Shown: positions 10,478-21,375, counted from the stretch's first letter. The stretch is 64,000 nt of DNA from an uncultured Granulosicoccaceae bacterium (GCA_937922675.1 CALAJN010000003.1:62001-126000), one strand, 5' to 3'. Notes: generated from the sequence alone by a model not told the origin. Numbers and translations are program-made.

Positions 10478-10594
10478 ACGTTGGTAGCGTGAGCGATGCT
10501 CGCTGAAAGTTAAAATGTGACGCGTGTCACTGAAACGGAGTACGCGAGGCGCCCTGGAGTGCTCGCTGCTCCACCGTTGTAGTGTCGGCAGCAG

Positions 10595-10657
10595 CATCCG
10601 AATCGGTCGTAAACCTGAAAAATTGCAGGAATTGATACCTGCATCACGGTTCGGATG
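10595..10657. other. Nested inverted repeat upstream of the GH26-like gene (candidate leader or terminator structure)
   Basis: Outer perfect 8-bp CATCCGAA(10595-10602)/TTCGGATG(10650-10657); inner perfect 6-bp TGCAGG(10624-10629)/CCTGCA(10638-10643). Confidence 0.4.
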
Positions 10658-10803
10658 TTGTATTGATGGGACGGGCATGCATCCGTTGCGACGACGAAGG
10701 CACGGCCATTACAAGCGCTCCATGCACGGTCGATCGGCTTGATAGGTGTCAACCGCTCTGCGAGACTCCGTCGCGTCTGTCTGGTCACTACTTGCAATAT
10801 TTC

Positions 10804-12456
10804 ATGAGAAAGTCCCTACCTGCCTGGCGTGCGCCCGCGCATCAGCTAAGCGCTCTGCTTGCGATCGCTATCGTACTTTCGCTGTTGGGCTTTGCTCAAC
10901 CGGCTAGCGCCCAAACAGCACCACGCGTGGCTGTCATTTCACGCACCGCCCCGGTCCCCCCTGCGGATCAGGCCTACATGGATCATCTGCGTGAGCAGGG
11001 GTGGAGCGTCACAGCCATCGATGATGATCGGATAAGAGAATTTGGGCGAGCACCGATACAAGGTTTTGATCTTGTTGTCGTGACCTCCACTGTTTACTGG
11101 CAGAGAATCAGGTGGCGTTTGAGAAATGCCCCCGAGCCGATCATTGTCACCAAGCCAGAGACGTTTCCGGGCTTTGGGATGACGTCTTTTTCTCGGAAAG
11201 ACCGGGGTTTTACCAAGGCGACTCGCAAGCTTGAGATCGTCAATCCGCGTCACCCGATCGCTGCTGGTTTTCAAGGCGAGATAACTGTTGCCACAGGCGC
11301 CAAGGCCATGAATTACGGCAGGGTAGGTTCTGGTGCGACGGTCATTGCCCGGAGCACAGATGCGGCTGCCCAAGCCGTCATATTTGCCTATGGCAGAGGA
11401 GACAGACTGGCTAGTGGTGCCGCAGCAAGTGGCCCCAGAGTTGGCTTCTACATGACTCAGGAGCTCCCTCGCTTGAGCAATCGCGATGGATGGGCCTTGT
11501 TTGATGCTGCTGCCGCATGGGCGTCACCCAACGCGCCTGAAGGCAACTCTGCCCCCGAAGAGTTCGCTCCCATCGCGCGTAACAACGGGTTATTGATCGG
11601 TGCTGATGTGGCCAAGGAGCGGATGGCATCCGGGTATGCGGCAACCGGGTTTGCCGAGGGTCAGGTCGGGCGCAAGTTCGATATTGTCAATCGAAACCAT
11701 GAGTTCTCAGCGGGTTTGACTTCAACCTTCTTCTATGACCGAAAGCACATCGCGGATGGACGTACCGTGCTGATGTCCTGGCGAGCAACGGATAATCCCA
11801 ATTCCACCAACGGCACCAGAGATCCGCAGCGCGCGCGCAAGATTGTGGCGGGACAATTCGATAAAGAGATCGAGGCGATGGCCATTGCGATGAGAGACCT
11901 CGAGGCTCCCATCCTGATGATGTTTGCATGGGAAATGGATCAGAACGCAGGGCAACCGCAATTGATCGGGACGCCTCAAGAGTTTATCGCCGCCTGGCGC
12001 TACGTACACGGAATCTTTCAGCAAAAAGGTGCTACCAATGTCGAATGGGTGTTTGCTCCTCGTGCGCGTTCATTTGCCAAGGGAGAGGGCCAGACCTTCT
12101 ACCCAGGCTATGACTACGTTGACTGGATCGGTGGACTTTCTGTACCGATAAACAGTTTCGAGGACCCTGAGACCATCTACAACGCGTGGTACCAGTGGGG
12201 CGTTAATATCGGTAAGCCTCAATTGTTGTGGGTAGGACTGCGAGAGGATCCTGCCAACAGATTCTGGAAGTCCAACTTCATCGAGCAGATCAGGACGCTC
12301 GCATCTACTCAATGGTCGGGCCTGAAGGCAATCGTGTACTACAGCAATATTTCACCGCTGGGTTTCGACTACACCATCGATACCTCCTCACCTGCACTGA
12401 ATGCGTTTCGAGGCCTTGCCTGCGACACAGCACTCACGCGCGGAGCATCGTGCTGA
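10804..12456 (+). CDS. Secreted protein: N-terminal amidotransferase-like region plus C-terminal glycoside hydrolase family 26-like domain
   Basis: Signal peptide MRKSLPAWRAPAHQLSALLAIAIVLSLLGFAQPASAQ. C-terminal APILMMFAWEMDQNAG...TPQEFIAAWRYVHGIFQQKGATNVEWVFAP resembles GH26 catalytic region. ORF track starts upstream at 10663; 10804 preferred. Confidence 0.6.
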   Translation: MRKSLPAWRAPAHQLSALLAIAIVLSLLGFAQPASAQTAPRVAVISRTAPVPPADQAYMDHLREQGWSVTAIDDDRIREFGRAPIQGFDLVVVTSTVYWQRIRWRLRNAPEPIIVTKPETFPGFGMTSFSRKDRGFTKATRKLEIVNPRHPIAAGFQGEITVATGAKAMNYGRVGSGATVIARSTDAAAQAVIFAYGRGDRLASGAAASGPRVGFYMTQELPRLSNRDGWALFDAAAAWASPNAPEGNSAPEEFAPIARNNGLLIGADVAKERMASGYAATGFAEGQVGRKFDIVNRNHEFSAGLTSTFFYDRKHIADGRTVLMSWRATDNPNSTNGTRDPQRARKIVAGQFDKEIEAMAIAMRDLEAPILMMFAWEMDQNAGQPQLIGTPQEFIAAWRYVHGIFQQKGATNVEWVFAPRARSFAKGEGQTFYPGYDYVDWIGGLSVPINSFEDPETIYNAWYQWGVNIGKPQLLWVGLREDPANRFWKSNFIEQIRTLASTQWSGLKAIVYYSNISPLGFDYTIDTSSPALNAFRGLACDTALTRGASC

Positions 12457-12718
12457 GCACGACGGAAGAGTCGCTAGTTCGGCGGGAAGGAATCCGCCGA
12501 GTACACGCGTAGCGGGTAACGTCAGATCGGCGGTCTGCCCGCACAGGCGCTGTCCGCTTACCTGGGCTCACAGCACGGCGGTATGGGAGGGGGCTGCGTC
12601 ATAGCGTGATCCTGAGCACGCCTGTGTTGTGAGGCTCTTGGCGCAACGTGGCACGTCTGGTTTGGTCGCCTGTGCTACAGCCGCTAGCGTCTGTACAAGG
12701 CAGAGCAAATGCGACGAT

Positions 12719-13627
12719 ATGCGTCCAGCACTACGCGACAACAGACCCTCCGGCATCCGGCAATACCTGATCGCAATCACGACTGTGCTGGTCTTGCTTG
12801 GGTGGTCTGGACCTGGCTTGACGGTCAGTGATGACATCACCCGCGGGCACGATACGGTGTCTGTGTTGATGCGTACAGGCGGGATCAAGCTCGACATCGA
12901 TCAGTTGTCACGCCAGATGATTTTCGAGATCGAGGCAGAGTTGAACCATCCGCCCCTCGATGAATCGCTAACAGATGCAACCCGTGCGGCAACAATCACG
13001 GCGGCCCGCACCGCCTTTGCCGTTGACCGACTCACCGAAGTGGTACATGAGGCACTGAACCAGCGTCTGGATAGCGAAGATACGCTGGAACGTATAAAGG
13101 CTCATTCAACAGACTTTGGCCGGCGTTTGATCGCTATAGAATTCACTGAAAAGCGTGGTGCAAGTGGTCCTCAATACCAAAAATTCGTATCCGAGTTCAT
13201 GGCTGATCCCGAGCAGCACTGGAGGCGCACACTGATCACTGACATGTATCGCCGACATAATGTGGCGGCAGCGCAGGCGCAGATGTATGTCGATGTTCAA
13301 ACCGCGGTACTTGTGGGTATGGCCAGTGAGCTTCCACACATGGATAAAGCCAGCGTCTCGGCGGCAACTGAGGTCATGCGAGCAAAGCGGCTGGACATTA
13401 CCACGCACTTTGAAGAGGCAGGTATCGCGTTTACAGGCTGGTTGTACCGCGGGCTTGGGGACGAGGAGTTCGAGCGGGCAGTCACGTTCAACGATTCCCC
13501 GGCAGCGCGTCGCGTACACGCCGCCTTGATGGATGCCTATCGCGAAGCTGTTGTGTCAAGCGGACTACTGTACGGCGGCGAGGTCATCAAGGAACAACGA
13601 CTCGCCGAGAGCTATACCGAGATCTGA
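12719..13627 (+). CDS. DUF2059-like exported protein
   Basis: N-terminal hydrophobic segment and helical DUF2059-like body (MRTGGIKLDIDQLSRQMIFEIEAEL...). Start ambiguous (ORF track 12629). Confidence 0.5.
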   Translation: MRPALRDNRPSGIRQYLIAITTVLVLLGWSGPGLTVSDDITRGHDTVSVLMRTGGIKLDIDQLSRQMIFEIEAELNHPPLDESLTDATRAATITAARTAFAVDRLTEVVHEALNQRLDSEDTLERIKAHSTDFGRRLIAIEFTEKRGASGPQYQKFVSEFMADPEQHWRRTLITDMYRRHNVAAAQAQMYVDVQTAVLVGMASELPHMDKASVSAATEVMRAKRLDITTHFEEAGIAFTGWLYRGLGDEEFERAVTFNDSPAARRVHAALMDAYREAVVSSGLLYGGEVIKEQRLAESYTEI

Positions 13628-15340
13628 TCAAGACGCCCTGAGTTTGAGTAGTTGCTCCAAGGCATCACCCCGAGGAATCAGTGTGGCATCGGCATCGCGT
13701 CGGCCCTTGTATTCAAATTGATCGGCGGCGAGCAGCTTGTCGCTCACCACGAAGCGATGTGGTATGCCAATCAGCTCCATGTCGGCAAACATTTGCCCCG
13801 GTCGCAGCGGGCGATCATCCAGGAGAACATCGATACCTGCGTGTTTCATTTCAAGGTAGAGATTCTCCGCGGCCTCACGCACAAGGTCGGATTTCGCGGC
13901 ATGAATTGGTGAGATCACAACCTCGAAGGGTGCAATTGCCTCTGGCCAGATGATGCCCTTGTCATCGTGATTCTGTTCGATGGCGGCGGCGGCTACGCGC
14001 GTCACACCAATGCCATAGCAACCCATCAACAGTGTTTGTGGTCTGCCGCCCTCATCGGTCACGTTGGCATTCAGCGCTTCGCTGTAGGTGGTGCCGAGTT
14101 GGAAGATATGCCCGACCTCTATTCCGCGCACGATCTTGAGCGTACCTGAGCCGGTTGGATCAGGATCACCCTCAACGACATTGCGCAAGTCACGCACCTC
14201 GGGCTCAGGTAGATCGCGGCCCCAGTTGACGCCACCGAGATGGACGTTGTTTTCGTTAGCGCCACAGACAAAGTCTGCCATGAGTGCCGCTGATGCATCC
14301 ACGAACAGAGGTATGGATAACCCGACAGGACCGATCGAGCCGGCATCACAGGCAGCAACGGAGCGTATGGCGGTGGCGTCGGCAAAGCTCAAGGGTTCGG
14401 CCACTTCGGGCAGATTTTCCGCCTTGATGTCATTGAGCTCATGGTCGCCACGAACGCACAAGGCAATGACAGGTGCTTGCTCGGATGCACCTTTTACCAA
14501 CAAGGTCTTGAGGCATTGCGTTGCCGCTTGACCAACCGCGTTTGTCAGATCGTCAATGGTATGGACTCCTGGAGTCTCCACACGGGTCATGCTCCGGGTG
14601 GCCGCCGCACGCTCGCCTGTGGGGATGGCGGCAGCCTTTTCCATGTTGGCCGCATAGTCACTGCCGGTCGAGTAGACGACCGCGTCCTCTCCGCTGTCTG
14701 CCAGAACATGAAACTCCGTGGATGTGGCACCGCCGATACTCCCGCTGTCTGCATCCACCGCTCGATAATCAAGCCCGATCCTGTCGAAAATCCTGACGTA
14801 GGCGGCATGCATGCGATCAAAACTTTTCTGTAATCCTGCTTCATCGATGTCGAACGAATAGGCATCCTTCATGATGAATTCGCGCGCGCGCATCGCACCA
14901 AAGCGTGGCCGAATTTCGTCGCGGAACTTGGTCTGAATCTGATAGAAATTGACCGGCAGCTGTTTGTAGCTTCGGATCTCGCGGCGCACGATGTCGGTGA
15001 TGACCTCTTCGTGGGTCGGACCCACGCAAAAATCGCGGTCATGCCGGTCAGAAATGCGCAGCAGTTCCGGTCCGTATTTGTCCCATCGCCCTGATTCCTG
15101 CCAAAGCTCTGCTGGCTGGACCGCTGGCATCAACAGCTCCAATGCACCGGCGGCCGCCATTTCTTCGCGCACGATCGCCTCGATCTTGCGCACAACGCGC
15201 AGGCCAACCGGCATCCAGGTGTAAAGGCCTGAGCCGAGGCGTCGAATGAAACCGGCCCGCATCATCAGCTGGTGGCTGATGATCTCGGCGTCGTTCGGCA
15301 TCTCTTTGGTGGTACCGATGAAAAACTCGCTCGCGCGCAT
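13628..15340 (-). CDS. proS: Prolyl-tRNA synthetase
   Basis: [49 protein letters not shown]; class II motifs [35 protein letters not shown]/YbaK-like insert. Start moved from ORF 15778 to the conserved ATG. Confidence 0.96.
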   Translation of the reverse strand: MRASEFFIGTTKEMPNDAEIISHQLMMRAGFIRRLGSGLYTWMPVGLRVVRKIEAIVREEMAAAGALELLMPAVQPAELWQESGRWDKYGPELLRISDRHDRDFCVGPTHEEVITDIVRREIRSYKQLPVNFYQIQTKFRDEIRPRFGAMRAREFIMKDAYSFDIDEAGLQKSFDRMHAAYVRIFDRIGLDYRAVDADSGSIGGATSTEFHVLADSGEDAVVYSTGSDYAANMEKAAAIPTGERAAATRSMTRVETPGVHTIDDLTNAVGQAATQCLKTLLVKGASEQAPVIALCVRGDHELNDIKAENLPEVAEPLSFADATAIRSVAACDAGSIGPVGLSIPLFVDASAALMADFVCGANENNVHLGGVNWGRDLPEPEVRDLRNVVEGDPDPTGSGTLKIVRGIEVGHIFQLGTTYSEALNANVTDEGGRPQTLLMGCYGIGVTRVAAAAIEQNHDDKGIIWPEAIAPFEVVISPIHAAKSDLVREAAENLYLEMKHAGIDVLLDDRPLRPGQMFADMELIGIPHRFVVSDKLLAADQFEYKGRRDADATLIPRGDALEQLLKLRAS

Positions 15341-15433
15341 GAGAACAATGATCCTGAAGGTCTGTGCAGTATAGCGACGGCTGCTTGCGTCACGTGGCGG
15401 TAGGATACGACTCCCCGGAACGAGTACCCCCGA

Positions 15434-16360
15434 ATGGTCGATCGTCGTATGCAGGTTTTTCACACGGTAGCGGGTGTGCTGAGCTTTACACGGGCCGGTG
15501 AGCTGCTGCATATGACCCAGCCGGCGATTACCCATCAGATTCGCAGGCTTGAAGAAGAGTTGGATACGCGCCTGTTCGATCGCACCAACAACCGGATCAG
15601 CCTCACCGCAGCGGGTCTGGAGGTGCAGCGCTACGCAGCCCGCATTGTTGATCTGCACGAGCAGATGGCTGAGTCGGTCAATGCCATGACCGGCGTGCAC
15701 ACCGGGCTCGTGACCCTGGGGGCGAGCACCACGATTGGCGAGTACATGCTGCCGGGCCTGCTGGGTGATTTCAGGCAACGCTTCCCCGAAGTGCAGGTGC
15801 GCTTGACGGTTGCCAATACCGATGCGGTGGTCGCGATGGTCGCCGACAATGTCATCGATCTCGGCATTGTGGAGGGCGATGTTGCCAATCAGTCATTGAG
15901 GGTCGAAACCTGTGTAAGCGATGAGCTGGTGGTGGTGGTGGCGCCAGAGCACCCGCTCGCTGCAAAGACTGAAGTTGAGCCTGATGATCTGCTGGAGCAC
16001 GAGTTCATTCAGCGCGAAATCGGCTCCGGGACTCGTAGCGTCATTGCCCGTTGGTTATTGAGCGTCGGGCTTGATGAGGATCGCTTGCACTCTGCCGTCG
16101 AGCTTGGGAGCACCGAGGCGATCAAGGGGGCTGTTCAGGCTGGCCTGGGGGTTTCTATCGTGTCACGCGCGACCATTGGCAAGGAGGTCACGCTCGGTAC
16201 ACTGAAAGCGCGTCCGTTGAAGCCCCGGCTACCACGCTCGTTTTATTTTGTTCGCCAACGCCAGAAGTTTCGCTCCAACCTGATGGATGAGCTGTTCAGA
16301 TTTGCCCGGCAACATCTTGAGCAGGGTGGCGAGTGCGCTGCGTCTCAAGAGCGTCAATAA
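15434..16360 (+). CDS. LysR-family transcriptional regulator
   Basis: N-terminal w[49 protein letters not shown], LysR substrate-binding domain. Confidence 0.95.
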   Translation: MVDRRMQVFHTVAGVLSFTRAGELLHMTQPAITHQIRRLEEELDTRLFDRTNNRISLTAAGLEVQRYAARIVDLHEQMAESVNAMTGVHTGLVTLGASTTIGEYMLPGLLGDFRQRFPEVQVRLTVANTDAVVAMVADNVIDLGIVEGDVANQSLRVETCVSDELVVVVAPEHPLAAKTEVEPDDLLEHEFIQREIGSGTRSVIARWLLSVGLDEDRLHSAVELGSTEAIKGAVQAGLGVSIVSRATIGKEVTLGTLKARPLKPRLPRSFYFVRQRQKFRSNLMDELFRFARQHLEQGGECAASQERQ

Positions 16361-16480
16361 ACAGGCGAATATGGCGGCGGCGTACATCCTGCTTATGCAG
16401 GCATTCAAGCTCGAAAGCGGTGGCATACTTACAAGAGCATCCTCAATGCTCGTTGAAAAACGAGCCCCAAGTGAAAGTCA

Positions 16481-17563
16481 ATGTTAGACATTCTCCGCGA
16501 CTGGTACTCGCGGAACTTCTCCGATCCGCAGGCCGTCATCCTTGCGCTGTTGTTGTGTGTGGTCTTCGGCCTTGTTTGGCTGTTTGGCGACATACTCGCA
16601 CCGGTGCTGGTTGCGCTGGTGCTTGCCTATCTGCTCGAGGGCGTGGTCAAGACGCTGCAGCGGTGGCGCGTGCCGCGCACCCTGGCAACCGTGTTTGTGT
16701 TGCTTGCCTTTCTGGCAGTGGCATTGATTGGTTTGATCGTCATTGTTCCCTTGCTTTTCCAGCAGGTTGAGCAGCTGGTACGTGCCGCGCCTGATTTGCT
16801 CGGCCGCCTGCAGACCGAGATGTTGCGCCTGCCTGAGTTGTATCCGGAGGTGTTCACGACCGCTCAGGTCAATGATCTGATCGGCAACGTTCGCCGTGAG
16901 ATCGCCTCAGTCACGCAAGACATCCTGTCCTTTTCGCTGGCGCAACTCGGCTCTATTGTGGTGATCGCCGTCTATGTCGTGTTGGTGCCCTTGATGGTGT
17001 TTTTTGCACTCAAGGACAAGGACACCCTGTTGGGCTTTTTTCGCATGTTTGTACCTCAGCGCAGTGAGTTGTCCTTCCGGGTCTGGCGTGAGGTTGATCA
17101 GAAGATCGCGAATTACATCCGCGGCAAGTTCGTGGAGATCATGATCGTCTGGGTTGCGACCTATATCGCCTTCATGCTGATGGGGTTGGACTATGCGCTT
17201 CTACTGAGCTTTGCCGTCGGCGTATCGGTGATCATTCCGTACATCGGAGCTGTCGTGGTCACTGTGCCCATTGCGCTTGTCGGTTTTTTTCAATGGGGGT
17301 TTGTAGCCAAGCTCGGATACCTGTTGTTGATCTATCAGGTCATTCAGATCCTCGATGGCAACGTGTTGGTACCGTTGTTGTTCAGCGAGGTGGTAAACCT
17401 GCATCCGCTCGCCATCATTGTTGCGGTGCTGTTCTTCGGTGGCTTGTTTGGCTTCTGGGGGGTGTTCTTTGCCATCCCCCTGGCGACGCTCATTCAAGCC
17501 GTCATGAATGCCTGGCCAAAGGCGCGTGAGTCGCGCACCGAGCCGGTCGCGGCTGCGGCCTGA
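16481..17563 (+). CDS. AI-2E family transporter (PerM-like permease)
   Basis: Multiple TMs, LVPLMVFFALKDKD, ILDGNVLVPLLFSEVVNLHPLAIIVAVLFFGGLFGFWGVFFAIPLATL family motif. Confidence 0.9.
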   Translation: MLDILRDWYSRNFSDPQAVILALLLCVVFGLVWLFGDILAPVLVALVLAYLLEGVVKTLQRWRVPRTLATVFVLLAFLAVALIGLIVIVPLLFQQVEQLVRAAPDLLGRLQTEMLRLPELYPEVFTTAQVNDLIGNVRREIASVTQDILSFSLAQLGSIVVIAVYVVLVPLMVFFALKDKDTLLGFFRMFVPQRSELSFRVWREVDQKIANYIRGKFVEIMIVWVATYIAFMLMGLDYALLLSFAVGVSVIIPYIGAVVVTVPIALVGFFQWGFVAKLGYLLLIYQVIQILDGNVLVPLLFSEVVNLHPLAIIVAVLFFGGLFGFWGVFFAIPLATLIQAVMNAWPKARESRTEPVAAAA

Positions 17564-17670
17564 TCAGCCTCGCTTTTTGGCGACTAGTCATTTTTGGGGT
17601 TGTCGTCAATTTGATGACAGGGCATCCTCTGGTGTTGATTCTCCATGAGCCCCTTGAGGTACTCCGAGTT

Positions 17671-18750
17671 ATGGCTAGATCGCAACGGACCCTTTCATCG
17701 AGTCTATCTGCATGCGCCTTGTGTCTGATAGTGGCAGCCTGTGGTTCATCGAACGGCATTGATGAATCGGATCAAGGGGCAAGCGATGGGTCCATGGAAG
17801 CCGATGATGGCGACACTGATGAGGAGGGCGGCGACCCCGGTGGCGACCCCGGTGACGGTGCGCAAGCCAACTTTCAGGATGGGTTGATTGGTCTTCGCAG
17901 TTATGGCTGCGAGCCGGGTGCCGAGGGGGAATTCACCACCGAGTTTGTCGAAGCCTATCTTGCCGACGGGCGACTCACCAGCGACACCTGGCTGTACGAG
18001 GAGCCAGGCTGTTCCACGCGACCGCTGACCTTTAGCCGTGCTCTGGCAGTAAGTACCTGGTCGTTGGAGGGCCCACGTGTTACCGAGGACGGTCGGCAGG
18101 CGTATGGGATTCGCTTTGAGGCCTTGCAGCAGGGCAACGATGGAGACATCTATGGCGATACGCCCGGTAAGGTTTCCTATGATCTGGTGGCTCTTGAAGA
18201 GGGTGGTGTCAGCATTGGTGCAGAGGTATCGACAACGCTTGAGGGGCTGAGCAATTCGCTATTGGGGCCGTTCCCGGCGACACCTCTTGGCGAGCGTGCG
18301 GCTACTGCTTCTGTTGAAGGTCTGCAAGGCACGTGGCTTGCCGGCTGCTTCAATAGCAGGATCCAGCAACGTGCCTTTGATCAACAGGCCTTCGTTGAAA
18401 CGATTCGCTACTATGCCGATAGCGCTTGTGAGACTTTCTACGCCGAGACAATCAAGACCTGGGCCGTGACTTACGGAGAGCCTGTCACGTCGGTGTTTGG
18501 TCAGCCGGTGATGCGCACGACGATGGAGAGGGTCGACGCGCAGTACGGTGATCTCGTCATTGACGTGAGCCTGCCAGAGCCGCCGCCGCTCGGCGAGAAC
18601 GGCGCGGTGGTTGAGGATATCTGGGGCGTGATAGACGATGAGCTGGTGATCGGAACCTGTCTTGACAAGGGGCCAGGCAATTGTGGTGTCGGAGAAAACA
18701 TCCCTGACATGCTCAACTTCAATATTGGCAATCGATACCTTCGTCAGTAG
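17671..18750 (+). CDS. Hypothetical lipoprotein
   Basis: Lipobox-like LCLIVAACGSS followed by acidic/Gly low-complexity linker (DEEGGDPGGDPGDG). No family recognised with certainty. Confidence 0.6.
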   Translation: MARSQRTLSSSLSACALCLIVAACGSSNGIDESDQGASDGSMEADDGDTDEEGGDPGGDPGDGAQANFQDGLIGLRSYGCEPGAEGEFTTEFVEAYLADGRLTSDTWLYEEPGCSTRPLTFSRALAVSTWSLEGPRVTEDGRQAYGIRFEALQQGNDGDIYGDTPGKVSYDLVALEEGGVSIGAEVSTTLEGLSNSLLGPFPATPLGERAATASVEGLQGTWLAGCFNSRIQQRAFDQQAFVETIRYYADSACETFYAETIKTWAVTYGEPVTSVFGQPVMRTTMERVDAQYGDLVIDVSLPEPPPLGENGAVVEDIWGVIDDELVIGTCLDKGPGNCGVGENIPDMLNFNIGNRYLRQ

Positions 18751-18758
18751 GTCAAGCC

Positions 18759-19235
18759 TCACTTCAAGCTCTTGCTCAATTCCCGCACTGCGATGAGTAT
18801 CTCGTCGACGTGCCCGGGAACCTTGACCTTGCGCCATTCCTTTCGCAGTACTCCTTTGTCATCGATGAGAAAGGTACTGCGTTCTATACCCTCGAACTCC
18901 TTGCCGTACATCTTCTTGAGTTTGATCACATCGTAGGCGCGACAGGTATCGCCAGGCTCATCGGACAGCAGCTCGAAGGGCATCTCGTGCTTGGCCTTGA
19001 ATTTTTCGTGGCTCTTGATGCTGTCTTGCGAGATCCCGAGCACAACCGCGCCACAAGCCACAAATTCGGCGTGTTGTTCGGTGAAGTCAATACTCTCGGT
19101 GGTGCACCCGGGGGTAGCGTCGCGTGGGTAGAAATACAGCACGACGATGGACCCGGCGAGACTGGTCAGCGACACCGTGGACTCGCCGGTGGCGGGTAGT
19201 TCAAAGGGAGGTGCAGGGGCATCGAGCTGGGTCAT
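18759..19235 (-). CDS. bcp: Thioredoxin-dependent thiol peroxidase (peroxiredoxin, Bcp family)
   Basis: VLYFYPRDATPGCTTESIDFTEQHAEF peroxidatic Cys motif; FLIDDKGVLRKEWRKVKVPGHVDEIL. Confidence 0.92.
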   Translation of the reverse strand: MTQLDAPAPPFELPATGESTVSLTSLAGSIVVLYFYPRDATPGCTTESIDFTEQHAEFVACGAVVLGISQDSIKSHEKFKAKHEMPFELLSDEPGDTCRAYDVIKLKKMYGKEFEGIERSTFLIDDKGVLRKEWRKVKVPGHVDEILIAVRELSKSLK

Positions 19236-19399
19236 GTTTGCTATCGAGTGAGCATCCGGCAAGCGGGCGGGAGGTGTGAGTGTGCAGGCTCAGGATCCGG
19301 TTTGCGAGTCCGTTGGCTGGTTTGACTGTCCGTTCTGCATGAATAAGTCGCTTGAGTCCTGTCACTGCCGTCAGTACCATGCCGCGCACGAGTTCGGAA

Positions 19400-20308
19400 A
19401 TGAAAGGCATGTTTCTTCAGGGCAGTATGGTGGCGATCGTCACCCCGATGCACAACGACGGCTCAGTGGACGAGGAGGCACTTGCGAGTCTCGTCGAGTG
19501 GCACATAAGCTGCGGCACAGCGGCGATTGTGGCTGTGGGCACCACCGGCGAATCTGCCACCTTGACGGTGCCTGAGCATGCTGCGGTAATCAACAAGGTC
19601 GTCAGCCTGTGTGCCGGGCGCATCCCGGTGATCGCCGGCACCGGCGCCAATTCCACCGCAGAGGCCATCACGCTTACGCGCCATGCCGCTCAGGCCGGTG
19701 CGGATGCCTGTCTGCTGGTCACCCCGTACTACAACAAACCGACGCAAGAGGGATTGTTGCAGCACTTCTCAGCCATAGCCCGCGAAGTAGACATCCCTCA
19801 GATCCTCTATAACGTGCCAGGCCGCACCGGCCTCGACATGCTGCCCGAAACATCCGCGCGCTTGTCGCGTACCGATAATATTGTCGGCATCAAGGAGGCC
19901 TTCGGCACGGCAGACAGAATTGCTGAACTCGTGAGTGTCTGCAGTCCCGACTTTATGGTACTCACCGGCGACGATGCCACGGCCTGCGCCAGCATGCTCG
20001 CCGGTGGCCATGGCGATATCTCGGTCACTGCCAATGTCGCACCCGCAGAGATGGCAAAGATGTGTACGGCAGCGATTGCCGGCGACGCGATCACCGCCCA
20101 AGCCATAGACAAACAGATTGCGCCTCTGCACACATCGCTCTTTCTGGAATCAAACCCGATACCGGTAAAATGGGCACTGTCTCGTATGGGGCGCATCGGA
20201 CCCACATTGCGTCTACCGATGACACCCCTTGACGCGCGGTTTCACGCCACCGTTGAAGAGGCCTTGAGTGCATCGGGTGTCATCGCAAAGGCTGCGGCCC
20301 CGGCATAG
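19400..20308 (+). CDS. dapA: 4-hydroxy-tetrahydrodipicolinate synthase
   Basis: MKGMFLQGSMVAIVTPMHNDGS, VGTTGESATL, YYNKPTQEGL, LYNVPGRTG, VGIKEAFG, TGDDA. Confidence 0.96.
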   Translation: MKGMFLQGSMVAIVTPMHNDGSVDEEALASLVEWHISCGTAAIVAVGTTGESATLTVPEHAAVINKVVSLCAGRIPVIAGTGANSTAEAITLTRHAAQAGADACLLVTPYYNKPTQEGLLQHFSAIAREVDIPQILYNVPGRTGLDMLPETSARLSRTDNIVGIKEAFGTADRIAELVSVCSPDFMVLTGDDATACASMLAGGHGDISVTANVAPAEMAKMCTAAIAGDAITAQAIDKQIAPLHTSLFLESNPIPVKWALSRMGRIGPTLRLPMTPLDARFHATVEEALSASGVIAKAAAPA

Positions 20309-20365
20309 TGCTCTGTTGATCCCGGACCAGGTCGTGGACTGATGAGAGCAAGCTAGACTACCCAC

Positions 20366-21355
20366 ATGACTGAGTATCTGCGAACAAACCGGTGGCGCTA
20401 TATGGCACCGATTCTGGCTTTTGTGTCAGTTCTGATCAGTGCGTGTTCGGCGCTGGATAGCGCCCGCAGTCCTGATATTGTCTATGGCAGTGGCTCGGCA
20501 GAAGCTCGCGCTCTACAAATCCCTCCGGACCTGACTGATATCAGCGATGCCGAGCAATTCATCGTGCCTGGCGACACGGCAGGAAAGATCACTCGCAACA
20601 CGCTGTTGCCAGGCGTTGAAGGAGCTCGGTTTGTGCGCAGCGATACCGGTAGCTGGCTCGAGTTTGACGCCACACCGGAGGATCTCTGGCCGCGTGTGAT
20701 CGCGTTTATCACCTCAACCGGACGAGTGGTATCCGAGACCTTGCCGGTTGCTGGAACCGTGTCCACTCGATGGGCCTCTGCCGACTCGTCCGGTGTGCTC
20801 AGGAATCTGATCGCTGGCGACATGAGCGAGCGCATCGCCTTTCGTCTGGAGCGAACCGGCAGTGGCGCGCGTCTGTTTGCCCGGCGCCAGATCGTGGACA
20901 CCGACAAGGTAGACAGTGCGCCTGCATGGCCCGCCACATCGAGCGATCCTGAGACAACCAGTGAATTGTTGGCCCGTTTGCTGGTGTTTTTCGGCGTCAG
21001 CGAGCAACAGAGTCGCGGCATCATCAGCGCAGCGGATGCCGCAGACGTGCTGGATGCTGCAGTCCTTCGCACCACCTCTGCCGGAACCCAGCTGGTCGTG
21101 CACAGAGGCTACCGCAGCGCGTTTGAGGATGTCGCCTCGGCGCTGATACGCGGTGGTCGCACAATTTCCAATCGTGATCCGTCAGTGGGCAGAATCGCCT
21201 TCAGCGACCAATCCGACGAAAACGACGTGGTTTTGTCGGTGGTGCCTGTGCACATCAGTGCGGTGCGAGTGAGCGTGACAAATGAAGAGGGTCGTCGTTT
21301 GTCTGCTGAAGAAGAGCAAAGGCTGCTCTCCTCGCTCGTCAACGACATCGTCTAA
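20366..21355 (+). CDS. bamC: Outer membrane protein assembly factor BamC (NlpB/DapX) lipoprotein
   Basis: Lipobox-like LISACSALD, SAEARALQIPPDLT motif and position directly after dapA. Confidence 0.85.
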   Translation: MTEYLRTNRWRYMAPILAFVSVLISACSALDSARSPDIVYGSGSAEARALQIPPDLTDISDAEQFIVPGDTAGKITRNTLLPGVEGARFVRSDTGSWLEFDATPEDLWPRVIAFITSTGRVVSETLPVAGTVSTRWASADSSGVLRNLIAGDMSERIAFRLERTGSGARLFARRQIVDTDKVDSAPAWPATSSDPETTSELLARLLVFFGVSEQQSRGIISAADAADVLDAAVLRTTSAGTQLVVHRGYRSAFEDVASALIRGGRTISNRDPSVGRIAFSDQSDENDVVLSVVPVHISAVRVSVTNEEGRRLSAEEEQRLLSSLVNDIV

Positions 21356-21375
21356 CGCGCTCCCCACCCGCCACT

